Below the pieces are notes generated by a model. It was not told the DNA's origin, searched no databases, and was given only the letters and a program-made list of their open reading frames with translations. From Hexactinellida sp. DTS-2022 (taxonomy: Eukaryota > Porifera > Hexactinellida), in assembly GCA_028753945.1 (NCBI GenBank), contig JAPNXP010000014.1, forward strand, positions 5,302,607-5,366,606: a DNA stretch of 64,000 nt. Reading direction: 5' to 3'. The position numbers and the translations under genes were made by a program. The number at the start of each line of letters is the position of its first letter. The first letter of the stretch is position 1. Shown piece after piece: positions 20,585-30,295 of the stretch.

Positions 20585-20889
20585 GACTAATTATAAAATA
20601 TAAACCGCTCTAATCTATAAATTATAATTAGACGCTGGCTAGTTACATAAAATAGGTTATTTTGATCGAGTCTAAACCATTAATAAATAGTGTTGATGGA
20701 TTTGGTTCAAATCCAGTTGTCTTCTTGTCGGGTATTAGAAAGTTCTAGGCGCATGCGCCCAGTACTTTCTAATATATGGTCATCAAGTGGTTGAATTGAC
20801 TATGCTAATGATTTGCTTGCATCTAGAAACTCTGAATCTACGATTATTGTTACTGTTTGTAAATATAAGCAGTCAATAGCTCAGAGATA
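20585..20889. promoter_or_regulatory. Bidirectional promoter region, NDUFS8 / CNOT7-8
   Basis: This is the whole space between two divergent starts. It is AT-rich except for a GC-rich palindromic core at 20749-20758. No TATA box at a convincing distance was found on either side, which fits a shared, NRF1-type housekeeping promoter. Confidence 0.5.
20733..20774. promoter_or_regulatory. 42-bp near-perfect palindrome with NRF1-like core GCGCATGCGC
   Basis: Two 21-base arms match as inverted repeats with two mismatches, with no spacer. The centre, GGCGCATGCGCC, contains GCGCATGCGC, the known consensus core bound by NRF1 dimers in animals. NRF1 is a classical regulator of nuclear genes for respiratory-chain subunits, and NDUFS8 is the gene on the left. 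The outer arms (TATTAGAAAGT and its complement) extend the symmetry well beyond the NRF1 core and have no assigned function. Confidence 0.6.
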
Positions 20890-21920
20890 ATGCAAGCCCC
20901 TGGTGTGCACCCCCAGGCTCCCGAGGAGGACGAGATTGTCAACATTTGGAAGCACAACTTGGAGGACGAGTTCTCCAGGATCCGTCTTATTGTGCAGAAG
21001 TACCATTGGATAGCGATGGACACGGAGTTCCCGGGGGTGGTGGCGAGGCCGCGGGGCGAGTTTCGGTCCGCTGCCGAGTACCAGTACCAGATGCTGAGAT
21101 GCAATGTGGACATGCTGAAGATTATACAGCTGGGGATCACGTTTTTCGATGCGGATGGAAATAAAGTAACCTCTATACTACGATTAGTTTGTAGGATGGT
21201 ATAATAACATTGTTTCTTCAGCCGGAGAAAGGCCCTTGCACCTGGCAGTTCAACTTCCGGTTCAACCTGGGCGTAGACATGTACGCACAGGACTCCATCG
21301 AGCTGCTGAATAACTCCGGAATGGATTTCAAGCGACACGAGGAGGAGGGGATAGAGATCCCGGAAATCGCGGAGCTGCTTATCTCCTCCGGGCTGGTGCT
21401 GTGCGACAACGTAGGGTGGATAACGTTCCATTCGGGGTACGACTTCGGATACCTGCTGAAGCTGCTGACCTGCCAGAACCTCCCAGTGGAGGAGTCAGAG
21501 TTCTTCGATCTGCTGCGTCTCTACTTCCCCAAGGTGTACGACGTGAAGTACATCATGAAGTCCTGCAAGAACCTGAAGGGGGGCCTGCAGGAGGTTTGTT
21601 ACCAGAGTTGCGTTATTAGCGGAGCTGTGACGCTGTGGTAGGTGGCAGACACGCTGGTGATAGAGCGCATCGGAGAGAAGCACCAGGCTGGGTCCGACAG
21701 CAATCTGACGGGCGCCGCCTTCTTCAGAATGAAACAAATGTTCTTCGAAGGAGAGATAGACGACGAGAAGTATAACGGGTACCTGTACGGGCTGGGACCT
21801 TCCTTCACAAGTGGAAACACCATGGCCAACCCCCCGGGCCTGGCGCCGGTGACGCAGGCCGCGCCGCTCCCCCCTGCCCCCGCTGCGGCTAGTAGCGCCG
21901 CGAGCGGACAGACTGACTAA
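20890..21920 (+). CDS. CNOT7: CCR4-NOT deadenylase catalytic subunit CNOT7/8 (CAF1)
   Basis: Three exons (20890-21165, 21222-21593, 21642-21920) with introns of 56 and 48 bp, both phase 0, give 308 residues. The protein is a DEDD-type 3'-5' exonuclease that shortens mRNA poly(A) tails in the CCR4-NOT complex. Catalytic residues are visible: Asp44 and Glu46 in MDTEFPG, the third Asp in [10 protein letters not shown], and the fourth in AGSDSNLTG. Conserved blocks [10 protein letters not shown]-like ([10 protein letters not shown]), NFRFNL and [14 protein letters not shown] are intact. The C-terminal 45 residues are Ala/Pro rich and resemble the variable tail of CNOT7/8. CNOT7 and CNOT8 are vertebrate duplicates, so the symbol is approximate. 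The stop is only 74 bases before the next ATG on the same strand. Confidence 0.96.
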
Positions 21921-21994
21921 TAGCTATTCTGAGATTCTATCGGTTTATGATTATCTGTAATTAATTAAACGTGCTGCTTGTGTATTAGCATTGA

Positions 21995-24569
21995 ATGGCA
22001 GAGAAGTCAGCTGACTCCTCTCCCACCTCCCCGCTGTCCCTGCTCCTAGGCGAGCAGACCCCCGGGTCCCCGGCTCGCTCGCTCAAGCCACGCTACCTAA
22101 AGTCCTGCTCCTCCAAGTCCATAGACCTGGGCACCGACTGGCACCCGCTCAACAGACTCAAGAAGCTGTCCAGCTTCGGGTCGGACAGTCTCGGGGAGAT
22201 TTCCGCGCAGACCGCTCAGGGCGACGAGAAGAAGCTCGCTCAGCTCTACGAGGCTAAGCTCAAGCGGCTCCAGCAAAAGGTAATTCCCCACCTACCCATC
22301 CAGTGTGTTATGCTATCTGCAGGTGACAGACCTGACGAGACTGTACAGAGAGAGCGAGAGAGACGCACAGCAGAAGCTGCAGTTCTGGCAGAGCAAGTTC
22401 CTGTCCACTTTCCAGGCGCTGAAGAGCTCCCAGAGCTCGGAGCTGTCGGCGGAGGCGCTGCAGCAGCTCAACGGGAAGATCGGCAGTCTCGAGCAGCAGA
22501 TTGATGAAAGCCTGGGACAGGGAGGTGAGCTAATTCGGATATTCTTATTCCATTGACGAACAAACCAAGTTCTACTGTATTCGCATATTGTAACACGTTA
22601 TGTCCAGGGGAAGAGGAGCTACGCGCGCACAGATTCAATAAAGAAATGCTCTCCAAGCTAAAAAGCTCACACCAAGAGAAGAAACAGCTGATTGATCAGC
22701 TGACCCAGTTTAACGACAAGTTCTCCACAATATCCACAAGCATGGATGCCTACACCCACAAGCTGGACTCTCTCCTCATAGAGTTAGTTTTATAGCACAC
22801 ATGTATAGCGTGTTTAGCTGAGTGCTGTTTAGCGGAGATGCAGACAGCAGCGTGAAGCGGGAGCTGGAGAACGCGCGCAGCACGATAGAGCGCCTGGTGC
22901 GCGAGCGCGCGCAGCTGGAGGAGGTGCTCTCCCGTCTGCAGACCGGAAGCGGGGAGCTGAGGGGAGAGCTGCTGGCGGCCGGCGGGCGGGAGGATCAGCT
23001 GATGAGCGAGAGAGACAGGGCCAGGGACCAGCTGTCCGAGATAAACAGACAGCTGCAGGGCAGAGAGAACGAGCTCGGGGAGCGCGAGAGAGACAACCTG
23101 TCTCTGGTGGGGCGCCTGGAGGCAATGAATGGAGAGGTGGCGCAGCTGCGGAGAGAAGTGGAGGCCAGGGGCAGGCACTGCGAAGAGAACAAGTTAGTAT
23201 ACTGTAGCTATACCTTATATATGGTGTGTTATACGTGGAATCTAGACAGAGATACTCGATTCAGTCAGATGACGCCATGAACACAGAGCAAGGTAATTAC
23301 CTCTCAGATTGTATTAGCTATCTTGTGTTGATATAAGGTTGTTAGCTGAGCTGGCAGAGAGCAGGGATCAGCTGATACAGCTGCAGGATCAGCTGTCAGC
23401 CGCGAGGGAGAAGATACACAAGCAAGAGGAGGCCCTATTCTCTCTGAGAGTTAGTAGGCACTGTCTATAACACTATACTGGTTATGCTATGTCTCGTTAG
23501 GATAACGGGAGAGCCGAGGAGTCAGCTGACCTCGCTATGGAGGTGGCGGGGCTGCAGGAGAGACTGACTGCCGGACAGATAGCGCTGGAGGAGCAGAGGG
23601 CGCAGTCGGAGGAGGCCCTCAGGAAGTGAGAGCTCTCTCCTGTGACGAGTTATGTAGTTATTCTCTGCTATTAGGAAGAGGCTAGAAGTGGAGGTGTGCC
23701 AGAAGAAGTCTCTGGAGAGGAACCAGGAGCAGACGGAGCTGCTGGAGCAGCAGTCGCGTCTGCAGCAGCTGCTCAGGGACCGGGGCCGGGGCTGCGAACA
23801 GCTGGAGAGACAGGTCACCGATCTGAGCAAGGCGCTGCAGGCCTGTCTGGAGATGCAGGAGCAACTGGTCGAGTCCTTCCACGTAAAGCAGCAGGACATC
23901 GACAAGCTGACGGGGCAGGCCAGCACGCTGCAGCGAGAGCTCTCCAAGTCCACCGACAACCACATTCTAACCAAGTCCCAGCTGCAGGCGCTCAACCAGC
24001 GGCTCCAGCTGGAGACCGATCAGGCAAGTATAATAGCTTTATACGGAGCTGTGTGTTATGTGTGTTGTGTGCAGGCGAGGAGCTTCGAGAAGAAGCTGAG
24101 AGACTCGACGCGCGAGAAGAGTCTGCTGCAGCAGGAGATAAGCCAGCTGCAGCAGTCGCACGAGAGGAGCAGGTCCATGACGTCACCGCCCGGCTCGGAC
24201 CCAGAGGGGGTCCCCACGCGGCACTCGTATCCGTACCTGAGCGAGGAGCCGCTGGCGGAGGGCCTGCAGCGACAGACGGCCAGCTCGATGCCCGCCGTGC
24301 TGCCCGCGCCCGAGAGCAAGGGCTCCCCCAACTTCTCGCAGCACTACCGACGAGCGCTGCAGAAGGGGCTCAGCCGCGTGGAGCTGGGAGAGAGCGCCTC
24401 CAAGGTGCGGGAGGACCCCGACAGCTCGCCCGACTGCAAGCTGTACTGGGTGCGCCGCGTCTCCGAGATGAGTCTGCAGATGAAGGAGAGCAGCGAGTAC
24501 TGGAGCGCGCAGGTCAAGGAGCTCACGCTGCAGCTGGAGGAAGCCAAGCACTCCGACTCGGACCAATGA
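21995..24569 (+). CDS. Nine-exon coiled-coil protein of unknown family
   Basis: Exons inferred from GT/GC-AG sites and frame: 21995-22279, 22323-22524, 22608-22782, 22833-23192, 23246-23292, 23346-23449, 23501-23625, 23675-24023, 24075-24569, about 713 residues. Introns are 43-83 bp; the last is a GC-AG intron. Exon 5 is only 47 bp. The protein begins with a Ser/Pro-rich segment, then alternates long Glu/Arg/Gln-rich coiled coils from about residue 75 to 545. A Ser/Pro-rich linker follows, and a short conserved-looking C-terminal helix (CKLYWVRRVSEMSLQMKES). This layout suits a Golgi, endosomal or centrosomal tether, but I could not match a named family. The ATG is six bases after an acceptor-like CTTGTGTATTAG and 74 bases after the CNOT7/8 stop. 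Confidence 0.75.
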
Positions 24570-24835
24570 GCCGTCTGGCGCTATTAAGATCGGACCGGTG
24601 CACTTAGTAATCTATTTTTATATTTCTTAAAGTTATTAATCAGCAATCCCCCATTTGTTATGTGAGTATCACCTTTCAGTGCGTGGGGAATTAGTATATC
24701 GGCCTTAGTTATAATAGGCTTGCTATGATGATCAAGTTACTCTGGAAATATCTGAAGAAGTTAGTCCTTATTTCCATAGTCTTCTGCTGGTTATGTTAAT
24801 CAACTTGATTGTACAATTCTAATATTTATCCACAG

Positions 24836-27580
24836 ATGGATTTGTGCCCGGTTTTCCAGGGCCTGGCCACTAGTCTCTCTCTCTACAGGAAGGAACCTAC
24901 CAAACAGAATCAGAGAGAAACCGAGCATCAGCTCGATTTGGTTCTAACACTTTCCAGCAATGGGAGACAGTTAGGTGTGAAATCTAAATCTATCATTATT
25001 GGGAATGACGTCATCCTGTCCGGCTTAACTGATCTTATAGAGAAGCGGTCCCACGCCCCCCATCTGATCCACAAGGCGCTAATGATACTCAGCTACTTGA
25101 TTCTGGACAAAGACGTATTGGAGCACTTGCTGACTCATTCAACACTAATTTTACGACTAGCTCGTTTTCTAGAATATTCCACCGACCCCCTACACCAGTC
25201 CAGTCTCCTCCAGTGCATCAAGCTCCTACAGGCGCTCACGTACAAACTGACGGTCGTATGTCCCAACGGACACATTGAGGATGTCCTGGACTACTGCGTG
25301 CACGGGGTAGTGTCCGTTAGCCGCGAAGAGGACAGGACTGCTTCTCTCGAAATACTCTCTAATCTGTCTTTCGCGAATGTGAGTGTGCAGGCGTATCTGA
25401 AGGGCCTGTCCACCGCCAGCGCTCTCAACCGGATGCTGATCTCCAACATGAAGGACGAGTCTCTCGTTGTTATAATCCTCTCGCTGAGCATCCTCTCCAG
25501 CCTCTGGCTGAACGAGGATCTGGGAATGAGGATATTCAATGGGAAGAATATTGAGCAGACTTTCCAGCTGATCTTTAAACTGATCTGCCAGTCGCCCGAT
25601 AAGACGGAGGACTCCCATTTAGTGGTCAGGTCAGCTGTCGATCTGTTCCGCAGCATCACCCAGGCCCCCAGGATACAGAGTGCCCTAGAAGAGTACCAGC
25701 TGTTGCCTAAATACCTACAGTCAGTGTGCAGACTGTTCTCTATCGCAGACGGACAGCGCGCCTGCTTGCTGCTGGAGCTGCTGCTGTCCATGTGTAAGAT
25801 CGAGGTTCCAACCAATCTGTTGGTTAGAATTGTGTTCTTCGAAGGAGACCGCTCTCCCCCCGCCGCCTTCCTCGACATACTCGCTTGGGTTTCGCAGCCG
25901 CTGCAGCATAGCCAGGCAGCCACGTTCCTAGCAGTAGATCTGCTGATGGAACTGTTTGAGATAGACCCAGGCCCCTCCAACGTAATCTCCCACCTCGCGC
26001 CCGCTCTCTCCAAGCAGCTGACAGTAGCGATCAGCTGTCTCCGGGCCGAGCGGAACGAGCTGCCTTGCGGGAGTCTCTATTTGACCAAACTAACCAAACT
26101 GCTGCATCTCACTAGCACGGTGTCCAAACATAGCGCCCATTTGCAGTCCCTCTCCGAGGCAGTTTCAGAGCAGCCACTGATTGAGCTGTACACGTTTATC
26201 CTCGCGAGTTCTCACTCCCTGTTCGCGGCTGAGGACCAGTCAGAAGAGGCTCCAGAGAGGAAGGCAGCCACTATCCAGCTCCTGTTGGCTACGATTAAAA
26301 TACTATCCACACTCAAGGCCGCTAAGCCGTTGTACCGAGAAGCCTACCAGTCGGTTCTCGAGGACCCCCGGCTCCTGCCGTACCTCTCGCACGCCCTCAC
26401 GCACAGCGGCCGCAGGGAGACTCTGCTGGCGCTGGAGCTGCTCAGAGAGGCGCTGCAGACGCCCAACTTCCACATTTCCAACTTCGGCAGTCTCCTGGCC
26501 TCCACTGCCTTTAACCAGCGCGAGCAGGTGCGACAGCTGAGTGTGCAGCTGAGCTCTAAGCTTCCTAGCAAGCCCAGCGAGGAGAGAGCGCCGCCCGGGC
26601 CCCCGCTCAAGCTGGACTCCGTCTCTGTGGATGACTCCATTAAGCGGATGCGGAGCGGGCTTTCTCTGGCTGATATGCGGAACTCTGACATTATCGACAT
26701 TTACGAGTACAAGCTGTCCACGCTAGACACTAAGGTGAATCAGCTGGAGGCGCTGCTTGAAGCCAAGTCGCTCTCCCTGCAGCAGTCCGAGAGACTGGTG
26801 GCCCAGCTGAGATGCAAGCTGGCGGACAGCGAGAGCGAGTGCCAGAACCTGAGCACCGCCCACTCGCAGCTGCAGACCCGCCTCGTGCGAGAGGAAGGCA
26901 GGGCCAAGAGTCTGGACGAGCGGGAAAAGGAGCTAAGCTTCGAGAACGAATCCTTGCAGAGAGATGTCTGCAGCTTGAAGGAGATAGAAGCAAAGTACAT
27001 ACAGGCCCGAGACGACTTGGTGGATAGGAACGAGATCTGTGAACATCTGGAGAGTGAACTGAAGCGGGAAGTCGCTCTGTCTCGAGGTCTGCAGAAAGAG
27101 AGAGAAGTCCTGGAGGTTAATGTGCACACTCTCCGGGCCCAGCAGGAGAGGCTATTTGAGCAGCTCAAGGAGACAGAGACCGACAAGCAGCGGTACAAAC
27201 AGAGACTGATCGAGGAGCAGAAAGCTCTCAAGAAGCTGGAGGTTGACGCGGCGCAGCAGAACACTAAGTACGCACAGATCGAGCGACAGCTAGCAGAGAT
27301 GAGCGCCGAGAGAGACGCGCTGGGTAAGCAGATGGCCGGGGCGCTGAAGGCCCGAGAGTCTCTGCAGGAGAGAGTGAATGCACTGCAGTCAGAGAACATC
27401 CAGATGAACAGCGAGCTGCAAATCGAGAGAGAGGGACAGAAGCTGACCAGAGCTCAGCTGGACAAGATGCAGCAGCTGACAGCAATGATACACAACCTCA
27501 GCGCCACCTCAGGCAACCCGCAACCTCCAAACTTAATGAAAACTGCTCCCAATGAGTATCCTCAAATCAATCACACTTAA
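24836..27580 (+). CDS. CIP2A: CIP2A-like protein (PP2A inhibitor, KIAA1524 family)
   Basis: A 914-residue single-exon protein. Residues 1-560 form an armadillo/HEAT-like helical repeat domain and about 605-895 a long coiled coil, the architecture of CIP2A (human about 905 residues). Matching blocks include LLQCIKLLQALTY near 125, ALSILSSL-like LSLSILSSLWLNED near 219, and NIEQTFQLIFKL near 242, all in family order. In vertebrates CIP2A inhibits PP2A-B56 and acts with TOPBP1 in mitosis. The Met at 24836 is chosen because it directly follows an acceptor-like TTTATCCACAG; an ATG at 24809 in the same frame would lie within that putative intron or outron. A candidate GTGAGT donor lies at about 24662, so a 5'UTR intron is also possible. 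Confidence 0.9.
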   Translation: MDLCPVFQGLATSLSLYRKEPTKQNQRETEHQLDLVLTLSSNGRQLGVKSKSIIIGNDVILSGLTDLIEKRSHAPHLIHKALMILSYLILDKDVLEHLLTHSTLILRLARFLEYSTDPLHQSSLLQCIKLLQALTYKLTVVCPNGHIEDVLDYCVHGVVSVSREEDRTASLEILSNLSFANVSVQAYLKGLSTASALNRMLISNMKDESLVVIILSLSILSSLWLNEDLGMRIFNGKNIEQTFQLIFKLICQSPDKTEDSHLVVRSAVDLFRSITQAPRIQSALEEYQLLPKYLQSVCRLFSIADGQRACLLLELLLSMCKIEVPTNLLVRIVFFEGDRSPPAAFLDILAWVSQPLQHSQAATFLAVDLLMELFEIDPGPSNVISHLAPALSKQLTVAISCLRAERNELPCGSLYLTKLTKLLHLTSTVSKHSAHLQSLSEAVSEQPLIELYTFILASSHSLFAAEDQSEEAPERKAATIQLLLATIKILSTLKAAKPLYREAYQSVLEDPRLLPYLSHALTHSGRRETLLALELLREALQTPNFHISNFGSLLASTAFNQREQVRQLSVQLSSKLPSKPSEERAPPGPPLKLDSVSVDDSIKRMRSGLSLADMRNSDIIDIYEYKLSTLDTKVNQLEALLEAKSLSLQQSERLVAQLRCKLADSESECQNLSTAHSQLQTRLVREEGRAKSLDEREKELSFENESLQRDVCSLKEIEAKYIQARDDLVDRNEICEHLESELKREVALSRGLQKEREVLEVNVHTLRAQQERLFEQLKETETDKQRYKQRLIEEQKALKKLEVDAAQQNTKYAQIERQLAEMSAERDALGKQMAGALKARESLQERVNALQSENIQMNSELQIEREGQKLTRAQLDKMQQLTAMIHNLSATSGNPQPPNLMKTAPNEYPQINHT

Positions 27581-27989
27581 CACTAGCAGTGAACAATCCT
27601 GCTTGCGATCTTTATTTTATGCTGCATTAAACTAACGGCCTTGATAGCCAAACGGTCCATAGCATACCTGGGAGTAGAGTACAGTAATTAATTGAACATT
27701 CTCTTAGCTTGCCACTTAGAATTGTTTATTCTAACTTCTTGCAAGCAACAACATTTAATTAAGTACAAGCTAGTATAGGATTACACATAAACAATAGCAG
27801 CGAGATAGAATATTGCTTTTAAGAATGACTAATATTTGAAATATTAATTCTTTATTGAGATGTAAAGTGCAATGCAAACAAGCGGCAAATTAATTTGAAT
27901 GACAGTATTAAATATACAATAACTAAGATTTAAAATTTATAAATAATCACAGAAAACACGTAAATCAGGATGTTCTGCTGGCAGCGAGA
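27581..27989. other. AT-rich gap, CIP2A to first bZIP-like gene
   Basis: No coding potential. The last 60 bases hold the TATA box of the bZIP-like gene. An out-of-frame ATG at 27970 starts a 30-codon upstream frame that overlaps the start of that gene. Confidence 0.5.
27938..27945 (+). promoter_or_regulatory. TATA box of first bZIP-like gene
   Basis: TATAAATA lies 45 bases before the ATG at 27990. The other two members of the family have a TATA box at nearly the same distance. Confidence 0.45.
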
Positions 27990-28379
27990 ATGTCTGAAGA
28001 AAATCTCAAGAGACTCGGGATTATTCAGAATATTCTCCAAGACGATTGGAAGAAGATTCTAACGAGTTCTAGCCGCAACTGGCAAATGCCCCGCTTAGAG
28101 GAGCTGCTGGACAATAGAAAGCTGCACTCAGTTAGGACGGAGAGCATCAAGAGACACACGAGCCACTTATTCAGCGAGTCTGAACAAGCCAGGATACTCA
28201 ATATGAAAACGCGGATAGGAAAGAGGGTTTACTACCAGGCCTTCATAGACCGACAGAATAGCATTACGAAGGAGTTGTCAGAGCTGGTGGGTATCCGCGA
28301 TGCGCTGCTGGCAGAGAAGGAGTGTCTGAAGAGAGAAATCAGAAATCTAGAGTCCAATGTCCGTTCTATTGAGGACTAG
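27990..28379 (+). CDS. Small bZIP-like (Maf-like) protein, copy 1
   Basis: A 129-residue intronless protein, related to the ones at 28731 and 39067. It has a shared N-terminal block (NILQDDWKKI, then LEELLDNRKL and SIKRH), a basic region FSESEQARILNMKTRIGKRVY-like stretch at 61-81, and a coiled coil with hydrophobics every seventh residue at I92, L99, L106, L113, L120 and I127. Aligned without gaps to the Maf extended homology and basic regions, the invariant bZIP Asn is Lys78 and the following Arg is Ile86, while L96 falls at the expected +10 position. DNA binding may thus be altered; dimerisation seems likely. The neighbour copy is convergent, 351 bases away. Confidence 0.65.
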   Translation: MSEENLKRLGIIQNILQDDWKKILTSSSRNWQMPRLEELLDNRKLHSVRTESIKRHTSHLFSESEQARILNMKTRIGKRVYYQAFIDRQNSITKELSELVGIRDALLAEKECLKREIRNLESNVRSIED

Positions 28380-28730
28380 AGAGGACTTATTGATTGCAAA
28401 GCATACGCGATTTAACCGTAGCAAGCGAACGCTGCAAGCCTGTACTTCCTTATAAGGGCAATAAGCTTATGTTTAAAAGTTAAATTAAATTAACTTCTTA
28501 TTTACTCTAGTGATTAGTGGTTGGAGTACTGTGGGATTAGCTTGGGCCTTCTCACATTAGCTGTGAGAGCTGCAGAGTTTAATCTGAGTTGAGTCGTGCT
28601 CAACTAGCAAATATAGCAAATGGCTCAATTTATACAAACAGGCTGGGTATATGAAGGCATGCAATATACATTTACAATAATAAAGCGCGTGCGTGTAACA
28701 AGGCATCCTTAGCGTTTTAGTCGCAAGCCA
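28380..28730. other. Gap between two convergent bZIP-like genes
   Basis: AT-rich 3' flanks of both genes. No gene, RNA or repeat was recognised. Confidence 0.5.
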
Positions 28731-29108
28731 CTATTGCTGAGTATAAGCTCCATAACTTGTGTATTCATAGTACAGCAGTATCTCGTTAATTAGGGTTGAT
28801 CTCTGTTCAAGAAGACTCTTCTTTTCCGAATGGAGGCAACTAATTTCTTTCGAGAGTTTGGAATCTTCCTGTGTCTCTCTCAGCTTGTAATTTCTATAGG
28901 ATGTCTTGTTGCACCGTTTAGTTTTCATGTTTAACACACCGGCTAGCTCTGCATCAGAATAGCTTGCCATGAGCTCCTTTATTCTCTTTGTTGACGCCTT
29001 AGATAACTTAGCCGAGTCGACTAGCTGCGGGAGGGGTAGAGCGCTGTCTAGCTTTCTCCAGTCGTCTCTGAGAATTTCAATTAAATCCTCAAAGTTTCGA
29101 GATCCCAT
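28731..29108 (-). CDS. Small bZIP-like (Maf-like) protein, copy 2
   Basis: A 125-residue intronless protein and the best-preserved member of the family. The N-terminal block EILRDDWRKL is followed by LPQLVDSAKLSKASTKRIKE, which resembles the Maf extended homology region. The bZIP signature is exact in spacing: Asn67-x7-Lys75-x9-Leu85, then Leu92, Leu99 and Leu106, giving four zipper leucines. The gap-free match to Maf runs from Ser51 to Asn67 (SDAELAGVLNMKTKRCN). The usual Arg is Lys75, a conservative change. It is predicted to be a nuclear, dimeric DNA-binding protein. It lacks any large activation domain, so it may act as a small Maf-type partner or inhibitor; this is inference. Confidence 0.7.
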   Translation of the reverse strand: MGSRNFEDLIEILRDDWRKLDSALPLPQLVDSAKLSKASTKRIKELMASYSDAELAGVLNMKTKRCNKTSYRNYKLRETQEDSKLSKEISCLHSEKKSLLEQRSTLINEILLYYEYTSYGAYTQQ

Positions 29109-30295
29109 GCCGATAATGATTTGCTAACCCACCATCTTATACTTTCCATTTATACTTTGCATGCCAGGGAGACTGACTGTTTTGAGCTGATCTGATAATT
29201 AATATGACGAAATAATTTGGTGATGGGAATGAAATTGGGATTTAACTTTAAAGTAGTTTATAATATTTCGTCGAACAGCAAAAATATACTTTTCATGAGC
29301 ATGTCATTCGAATTTCGAATGGCTTTCCATTAGTGTTTGCTTGGGATTTAATGGAAACTAGTGTGGCTTACATACCAGCAATATGGATGATTGAGATAGT
29401 CGATAAATATTATCTCAAATTTAATTCGACACAACGTTGCGTTAAAACAGCTCTACTTAACGGATACTATACAGGATATACGTTAGTTTCAAGCAAAAGC
29501 ATCAATTAGTTACTTTGCAAACAAAACTTTTTAATTAAACTTTTCAATAAACTTATAGAACATCTTAATGACTGGCATAGGGAAGACCCGCAGTTCTTAT
29601 CTATAAATTCAGTTATAAATTATATAGTGTACCCGGGGGAGAATCCTTACTCGCTTCTTATCCGAAATGAACTGAATCTTCCAAATACTGAGAGTCCTCA
29701 CTAATACTAATTAGTGTTGTTAGAGATTCTCTACCAATTGTACTCTGTAAATAAATCTCCTGAGATATTGTTACAGAAACAGATTCAATTAATAAGTCGT
29801 ATGTTTTAATACTGAAATACATTCGGGACTCTAAATTGGAAACTAATTGTAATCGACACTCTGAATTGCCCACATAGTTACACTCAGCCCACCAGGTAGA
29901 TTAGTTTACTCTATCAATTACAGGCAAGAATAGTTTTATCTAAACATTTGGTGATACAATGGGATGGCCTCACTACAAATGTTTAGCCACTCCTCCTAGA
30001 ACTAAACTAGTGTACTCGTCTCGGTTTCATGCAACAGCTCACTTCCAGTTTACTCGTTATCTATACGGGATTGCATGTTATCCACTAGAACTGTTTTATG
30101 ATAACAGAAGGAGTTTCTAAGCACTTTCATAGCATTATAGAATCCGCTAGGTGGACTCAGAGATTGATCAGCTATTTTATCTGCAGTAAAGTCACTTAGC
30201 AGCTGGGATGGTGCAATTTAATTAATTCTAAAATTATATACTCCGTTGCAGAAATTAGTAGTATTAGTTTGTTTATAGATTATACATACGGCGCA
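29109..30295. other. 1.2-kb AT-rich intergenic stretch
   Basis: It separates the divergent bZIP-like copy 2 and UTP23. Besides the TATA box at 29149 it holds a 17-base palindrome, CATTCGAATTTCGAATG, at 29305-29321. A 71-codon minus-strand frame at 29658-29873 has no recognisable features. An acceptor-like CTCCGTTGCAG ends about 46 bases before the UTP23 ATG. No transposon ends were identified. Confidence 0.5.
29149..29154 (-). promoter_or_regulatory. TATA box of second bZIP-like gene
   Basis: On the minus strand, GTATAAATGG lies about 41 bases upstream of the ATG at 29108, the same arrangement as in the two other family members. Confidence 0.45.

Noticed and set aside
20697-20724. tRNA-like GGTTCAAATCC (B box)
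   Set aside because: No A box, anticodon arm or pairing acceptor stem could be built around it.
29305-29321. Palindrome CATTCGAATTTCGAATG as a heat-shock element
   Set aside because: The GAA and TTC half sites are separated by one base instead of the two required, so it is only noted as a palindrome.
29658-29873. 71-codon minus-strand frame in the 1.2-kb gap
   Set aside because: No signal peptide, domain or conserved pattern; composition like the surrounding AT-rich DNA.
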